Shown in pieces: positions 58,532 to 64,000 of a stretch of DNA of 64,000 nt. Positions within the stretch are counted from its first letter, which is position 1, and every line of letters begins with the position of its first letter. Both the position numbers and the translations under genes were made by a program. Source of the stretch: Agromyces bracchium (lineage in GTDB: Bacteria > Actinomycetota > Actinomycetes > Actinomycetales > Microbacteriaceae); contig NZ_WMLB01000025.1 in NCBI RefSeq assembly GCF_009709675.1, positions 124,001 to 188,000 of the forward strand, in the 5' to 3' direction. The notes below the pieces were generated by a model, which worked only from the letters and a program-made list of their open reading frames with translations, was not told where the DNA came from and did no database searches.

Positions 58532-59212
58532 CTACGCCTTCAGCGTCCAGGCCTTCCGCCGCACGAGCACGTGCCCCCGTCGGGAACTCAGGCGCGTCCA
58601 CGGTCCGGTCTCGAACAACGACGTCGGGTCATCGCCGAGGAAGCCGAGGCTGAACGCCGCGAACGCCGCGCCGGCCGGCACGTACTCGAGCCCCTCGATG
58701 CCACGGCCCCAGACCTCGGAACGCACGCGCTGCACGAGCTGCTCGCCCGTGCCGTCGGGGATGGTGGCCGCGACCTCGTCGATCCCGGCGCGGGCGGCGC
58801 GCTCGAGCGTCGCGGCATCCGTCTCGCCCAGCGGTCGCCAGCCGCCGCGCGGCGGCGAGATGCCCGCCCACGTGACCGTGTTGACCTCCGGAGGTCTCGT
58901 CATCGTGACCGGGCGCGACTCGTCGTCCTCGCCGATCTCGCCGCGCGCGCGCACGATGCGATCGACGACGGAGCGCATCGGCACGACGACGTCGAAGTCG
59001 TCGGTCTCGAAGAGCTGGAAGGTCCGGAGCCCCAGCACGGTCGGGCTCTCGTCGAGGATGCCGCGCGGGTAGAGGATGGCGGTGTACACGGCCAGGATCC
59101 CGTTCGCCGCGACGAGGCGCACCGAGCCGTCCTCGACGCGCGACGCGCGCTGCAGGTAGGTGTGCAGATCGCCGAGCGACAGGCTGTCGGCAAGCGTGAA
59201 TTGCTGGACCAT
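58532..59212 (-). CDS. Conserved hypothetical protein
   Basis: 226 residues. I do not recognise a named family. Soluble, with no signal peptide; features include LGDLHTYLQRASRVEDGSVRLVAANGILAVYTAILYPRG, a strand pattern and GVEYVPAGAAFAAFSLGFLG-like C-terminal text. Codon usage matches neighbours. TAGTCT ends 9 nt before the ATG. Its stop directly abuts the 15-bp tandem repeat array. Confidence 0.75.
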   Translation of the reverse strand: MVQQFTLADSLSLGDLHTYLQRASRVEDGSVRLVAANGILAVYTAILYPRGILDESPTVLGLRTFQLFETDDFDVVVPMRSVVDRIVRARGEIGEDDESRPVTMTRPPEVNTVTWAGISPPRGGWRPLGETDAATLERAARAGIDEVAATIPDGTGEQLVQRVRSEVWGRGIEGLEYVPAGAAFAAFSLGFLGDDPTSLFETGPWTRLSSRRGHVLVRRKAWTLKA

Positions 59213-59304
59213 GGCCTGTCTAGACTACCGAGAGAGCGCCGCGGCCCCGCCCGTCGCCGACCCGCCGATCGGCCGCGACGGCCGACCGACCAGACGGAGG
59301 AACG

Positions 59305-60186
59305 ATGAGCGGTTCGATCGAGGGCCTGCTGAGCACGCTGCGCCTCACCGACACCGGCGCCCGCACCGACGAGGACATCTTCACCGGCCCGTCGCAGTGG
59401 ATGCCGCGCGGCCGCGTCTTCGGCGGCCAGGTGCTCGCCCAGTCGATCATCGCCGCGACGCACACGGTCCCCGACGAGCGCCCCATCCACTCGATGCACG
59501 GCTACTTCCTGCGGCCCGGCGACGTGCAGCACCCGATCACGTTCTCCGTCGACCGCATCCACGACGGCCGGTCGTTCTCGACCCGGCGCACGCAGGCGTT
59601 CCAGCACGGACTGCCCATCCTCTCGCTGATCGCCTCGTTCCAGACGCGCGACGAGGGCTTCGAGCACCAGATCGGAATGCCGCACGACCTCCCCGAACCC
59701 GACACGCTGCCGTCGACCGCCGACGTGCTCGGACACCTCGACCACGACGTGGCCCGGTACTGGTCGAGCGAGCGCGCCTTCGACGTCCGTCACATCCCGT
59801 CGCCGGTCTACCTCACCGTCGAGGGCGAGCGGCTGCCCCACCAGGTGGTCTGGATGAAGGCGTTCGGCCGACTGCCCGACGACCTGCGCCAGCACCGCGC
59901 CGCCCTCGCCTACGCGAGCGACTACTCGATCCTGGAGCCGGTCCTGCGAGCGCACGGCGTCGCGTGGGCGACCCCCGGCCTGAAGGTCGCGAGCCTCGAC
60001 CACGCCATGTGGTGGCATCGCGACGCTCGCGTCGACGAGTGGCTGCTGTTCACGATGGACTCGCCGTCGGCCGGCGGCGGCAGGGGCCTCTCGCTCGGCC
60101 GCATCTACACCCGCGACGGCGTCCTCGTCGCGAGCGTGGCGCAGGAGGGCATGGTGCGCGTGCCCGATCCGGCCGCCCGCGGCTGA
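59305..60186 (+). CDS. tesB: Acyl-CoA thioesterase II
   Basis: 293 residues, a double hot-dog fold enzyme. GRVFGGQVLAQS, MHGYFLRPGD, ATPGLKVASLDHAMWWHRD (catalytic Asp), TMDSPSAGGGRGL (Thr region) and VASVAQEGMVR (Gln) match TesB. Hydrolyses medium/long acyl-CoA. CGGAGG lies just before the ATG. Confidence 0.94.
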   Translation: MSGSIEGLLSTLRLTDTGARTDEDIFTGPSQWMPRGRVFGGQVLAQSIIAATHTVPDERPIHSMHGYFLRPGDVQHPITFSVDRIHDGRSFSTRRTQAFQHGLPILSLIASFQTRDEGFEHQIGMPHDLPEPDTLPSTADVLGHLDHDVARYWSSERAFDVRHIPSPVYLTVEGERLPHQVVWMKAFGRLPDDLRQHRAALAYASDYSILEPVLRAHGVAWATPGLKVASLDHAMWWHRDARVDEWLLFTMDSPSAGGGRGLSLGRIYTRDGVLVASVAQEGMVRVPDPAARG

Positions 60187-60301
60187 CCTCCGCTTCGCCT
60201 CGCTCCCTGAGCGATCGCGGCGAATGCGCCATCCGCCGTGCGTTGTGCCGCAGAATGGCACCACCGCCGCGCCCCCGCGGCCCGAAGAGGGAGGCACCAC
60301 C

Positions 60302-60769
60302 ATGGACGATGCCCGTGAACTCTCGCGCCGGACGGCGCTCGCGCTCGGCGGGACCGGTGCGCTCGGCAGTGCGCTGATCCTCGCGGGCTGCGCGCCCGGC
60401 TCGGATTCCGGCGGAGGCGGCGATGATTCCGGCACGGGCACCGACGCCGGCGATGGGGCCACTCCGACGGATGCGGCGGGCGAGGACGTCGCGGCACTCG
60501 CCGACATCCCGGTCGGGGGCGCCATCAGCGCGACCATCGGCGGCGAGCCGGTGCTGCTGTCGCAGCCGACCGCCGGCGAAGTGGTGGCCTTCAGCGCCAT
60601 CTGCACGCACCAGGGCTGCACGGTCGCGCCCGAGGGGGCGGCGCTCATCTGCCCGTGCCACGGCTCGACCTTCGACCCGGCGACCGGTGACGTCGAACAG
60701 GGCCCGGCGCTCGAGCCGCTGCCGTCGGTCCCGGTCAGCGTCGACGGGGATCGCGTGATCGCCGGATGA
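60302..60769 (+). CDS. Secreted Rieske [2Fe-2S] lipoprotein
   Basis: 155 residues. The N-terminus has a twin-arginine (SRRTALALGG) and a lipobox LAGC (Cys30). A Gly/Asp/Thr linker (about 31-60) leads to a Rieske domain with CTHQGC (Cys101, His103, Cys106) and CPCHGS (Cys117, Cys119, His120): cluster ligands plus disulfide. It is likely exported folded by Tat and anchored outside the membrane. Overlaps the DUF2231 gene (ATGA), suggesting an electron-transfer pair. Confidence 0.9.
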   Translation: MDDARELSRRTALALGGTGALGSALILAGCAPGSDSGGGGDDSGTGTDAGDGATPTDAAGEDVAALADIPVGGAISATIGGEPVLLSQPTAGEVVAFSAICTHQGCTVAPEGAALICPCHGSTFDPATGDVEQGPALEPLPSVPVSVDGDRVIAG

Positions 60770-61323
60770 GCGAGCTCTTCGACTTCCAGGTCGCGGGCCT
60801 GCCGATGCACGTGCTGCTCGTGCACGTCGTCGTGGTCGGCATCCCCCTGCTCTCGGTCCTGCTCGTGGTGCTCGCCGCCTGGCCGGCCGCCCGGCGCGTG
60901 CTCTGGATCCCGACGCTCGTCGGCGCCGTCGCCCTGCTCGGCCTGACCTGGCTCACCGTCGAGGCCGGCAAGTGGCTCGTCGAGCGGGTCCCCGAGACGC
61001 CGCTCATCGAGGCGCACGCGGACCAGGGCGAGGACATCCTGCCGTGGGTCATCGCGCTCGCGGTGGTCGCCGCCCTCATCGGCGCGCTCGCGCTCGTCGA
61101 GCGCGCCGCCGCCCGCAGGGTGACGGATGCCGAGGTCGCCGCCGCGCGAGGCGTGTCGACGCCCGCGCGACGCAGTCCCGCCCGCGTCGCGATCGCGATC
61201 CTGCTGCTCGTCGCGACGATCGGGGTCGGCGTCGGCGCCGTCTGGACCACGGTCCGGATCGGCGAGGCCGGAAGCCGCGCGGTATGGGAGGGGTCCTTCA
61301 GCGACGACCCGATCGACGACTGA
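60766..61323 (+). CDS. DUF2231-like four-helix membrane protein
   Basis: 185 residues. FDFQVAGLPMHVLLVHVVVVGIPLLSVLLV is typical of DUF2231. About four membrane helices with conserved histidines in LPMHVLLVH and EAHADQGED that could ligate heme. Function unknown. Translationally coupled to the Rieske lipoprotein; an electron-transfer role is inferred from that pairing. Confidence 0.8.
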   Translation: MSELFDFQVAGLPMHVLLVHVVVVGIPLLSVLLVVLAAWPAARRVLWIPTLVGAVALLGLTWLTVEAGKWLVERVPETPLIEAHADQGEDILPWVIALAVVAALIGALALVERAAARRVTDAEVAAARGVSTPARRSPARVAIAILLLVATIGVGVGAVWTTVRIGEAGSRAVWEGSFSDDPIDD

Positions 61324-61375
61324 GCGGAGCGGATGCCGCGGCGGCGACGCAGGCCGGCGGCTCCCCGCCCGCAGC

Positions 61376-61855
61376 TCAGCGTCGCCGGAAGGCGATCGGG
61401 TCGCCGAGGTACGGCTCCCACGCGATCCGCTCGGCGTCGGTGATGCGCCGCGGCTTCTCGGTCTCGGCGTCGACGAGCACGATCGTCGTCGCGGCACGCG
61501 TGTACAGCGTGCGCGGCGCGGCGCCCTCGGGCGAGTACACCTCGTAGCAGACCTCGAGGCTCGCCCCGCCCATCCGGCCGATCCAGAGCTCGATGTCGAG
61601 CGGGAGCCGCTGGTACGGGATCGGCGCGAGGTACTCGACCTCCTGGCGCGCGATGAGCGAGAGGGTCGCCGAGCCCGGCGACGCGTCGATGACCGCGGTC
61701 GACGCGCCGACGGCGTGCTCGGCGGTGCCGTCGTCGTTCACCCAGAACGCCTGGATGCGAGCCTCCTCGAGCAGGCTCAGCATCCGGGCGTTGTTCACGT
61801 GACCGTACGCGTCGAGGTCGCTCCAGCGGAGCGGCGTCGGCACGTGCAGGCGCAT
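61376..61855 (-). CDS. Acyl-CoA thioesterase, 4HBT hot-dog fold
   Basis: 159 residues. RWSDLDAYGHVNNARML is the 4-hydroxybenzoyl-CoA-thioesterase-type active-site motif (catalytic Asp in DxDxxGHVNN). Single hot-dog domain; acyl substrate unknown. One base separates its ATG from the ettA stop, so they are co-transcribed. Confidence 0.88.
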   Translation of the reverse strand: MRLHVPTPLRWSDLDAYGHVNNARMLSLLEEARIQAFWVNDDGTAEHAVGASTAVIDASPGSATLSLIARQEVEYLAPIPYQRLPLDIELWIGRMGGASLEVCYEVYSPEGAAPRTLYTRAATTIVLVDAETEKPRRITDAERIAWEPYLGDPIAFRRR

Positions 61856-61856
61856 C

Positions 61857-63539
<1,683 letters not shown>

Positions 63540-63629
63540 TGAGTTCCTCACGTCTGGAGTGCGCGGTTCAGCCCTCCAGCCTAGCGGCCCGCGCCGACGC
63601 GTCCGGTCCTGACCGTTCGTCGGCACCCG

Positions 63630-64000
63630 TCAGCCGACGGGGACCGTCGCCCCGACGAGGCATCCGCCCGTGCCGAGGCCCGGTTGCTCCGCGCTCCGGT
63701 ATCCTCCGGCGGCCGGGCCGTACTGGCCGACGAGGCAGCGATCCCCGATCCGAACGGAGAACTGGATCGAGTCGGCCGGCTCGCCGAGGGTCGTCGTGTC
63801 GGAGGTGACCTGCATCGCACCCCGGTCGAACCCTGCCTCGACGAGCGCGTCGACGAACGCGGGTCCGCCCGCGGCGGCGTCGGCCTCGAGCACCGACCGA
63901 TTCACTGCATCGAAGCGACCGAGATCGGCCGATGCCGACGGTGCCGGGCTTTCGGGCTCCGATTCGCTCTGCACTTCCGCCGTCGACGACGCCGCCGAAG
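63630..64000 (-). CDS. DUF6993-like lipoprotein, C-terminal part
   Basis: The reading frame is open through the right edge, so the N-terminus is missing. Visible: a Ser/Glu/Pro-rich linker (SESEPESPAPSAS), then FVDALVEAGFDRGAMQVTSDTT, ADSIQFSVRIGDRCLVGQYGP and GGCLVGATVPVG. This resembles the secreted actinobacterial DUF6993 family, function unknown. The low-complexity linker suggests an exported lipoprotein. Confidence 0.75.
   Translation of the reverse strand, partial: SAASSTAEVQSESEPESPAPSASADLGRFDAVNRSVLEADAAAGGPAFVDALVEAGFDRGAMQVTSDTTTLGEPADSIQFSVRIGDRCLVGQYGPAAGGYRSAEQPGLGTGGCLVGATVPVG

Overview
The window is high-GC DNA that looks like the chromosome of a Microbacteriaceae-type actinobacterium. 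The support is its gene set (SepH, DUF3000, DUF3093, DUF3159, DUF3710, DUF4193, a mycobacterial-type HIT protein, DUF2332, DUF6993), frequent GTG/TTG starts, many apparently leaderless genes, and the local order rnd-fadA-fadJ-dxs-acnA-dut-sepH. Genus cannot be fixed by reading alone. The region is almost entirely core genome. I see no phage, insertion sequence, CRISPR array or recognisable dedicated defence island.

Layout. 1-6.6 kb: a vitamin B6 block (pdxS-pdxT with yebC downstream, divergent pdxR, pdxY), facing thrS-HIT. 6.7-9.5 kb: a secreted metallophosphoesterase, a lysyl-oxidase-like protein, and four tRNA genes (Val, Cys and Gly on minus, Val on plus). 9.5-12.7 kb: an orphan PemK-like protein, the ammonium channel amt with a GlnR-type box, and zapE. 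12.8-21.3 kb: sseA-sufE, an alpha/beta hydrolase, DUF3000-rnd, the beta-oxidation pair fadA-fadJ, and a reductase-like protein. 21.3-30.8 kb: dxs, acnA, DUF3159-DUF3710-dut, DUF3093, DUF4193, sepH and a small gene behind an SOS-like box. 30.9-35.8 kb: clpP1-clpP2-clpX behind a ClgR-like box, a TPR protein, trigger factor and tRNA-Pro. 36-41.3 kb: a 1250-residue membrane protein with an N-terminal zinc ribbon, tRNA-Gly, a Dps-family protein and a membrane protein. 41.3-49.8 kb: a minus-strand run of multicopper oxidase-histidine kinase-response regulator, amidohydrolase-PaiB, nei-rpiB and DUF2332. 50-58.4 kb: two tandem M1 aminopeptidases, then mscS-glbO-FAD dehydrogenase. 58.5-64 kb: thioesterases, a Rieske/DUF2231 pair, ettA and a partial DUF6993 lipoprotein.

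The regulatory DNA is the most informative part. I can read candidate sites for PdxR (1744-1757), GlnR (11487-11502), an unidentified palindrome-binding regulator near acnA (26376-26395), LexA (30478-30493) and ClgR (33629-33642). At least seven genes have a -10 hexamer 6-7 nt before the start codon, as expected for leaderless transcripts. The 9-mer GCGGCATCC and its complement recur at least 30 times, far more than base composition suggests.
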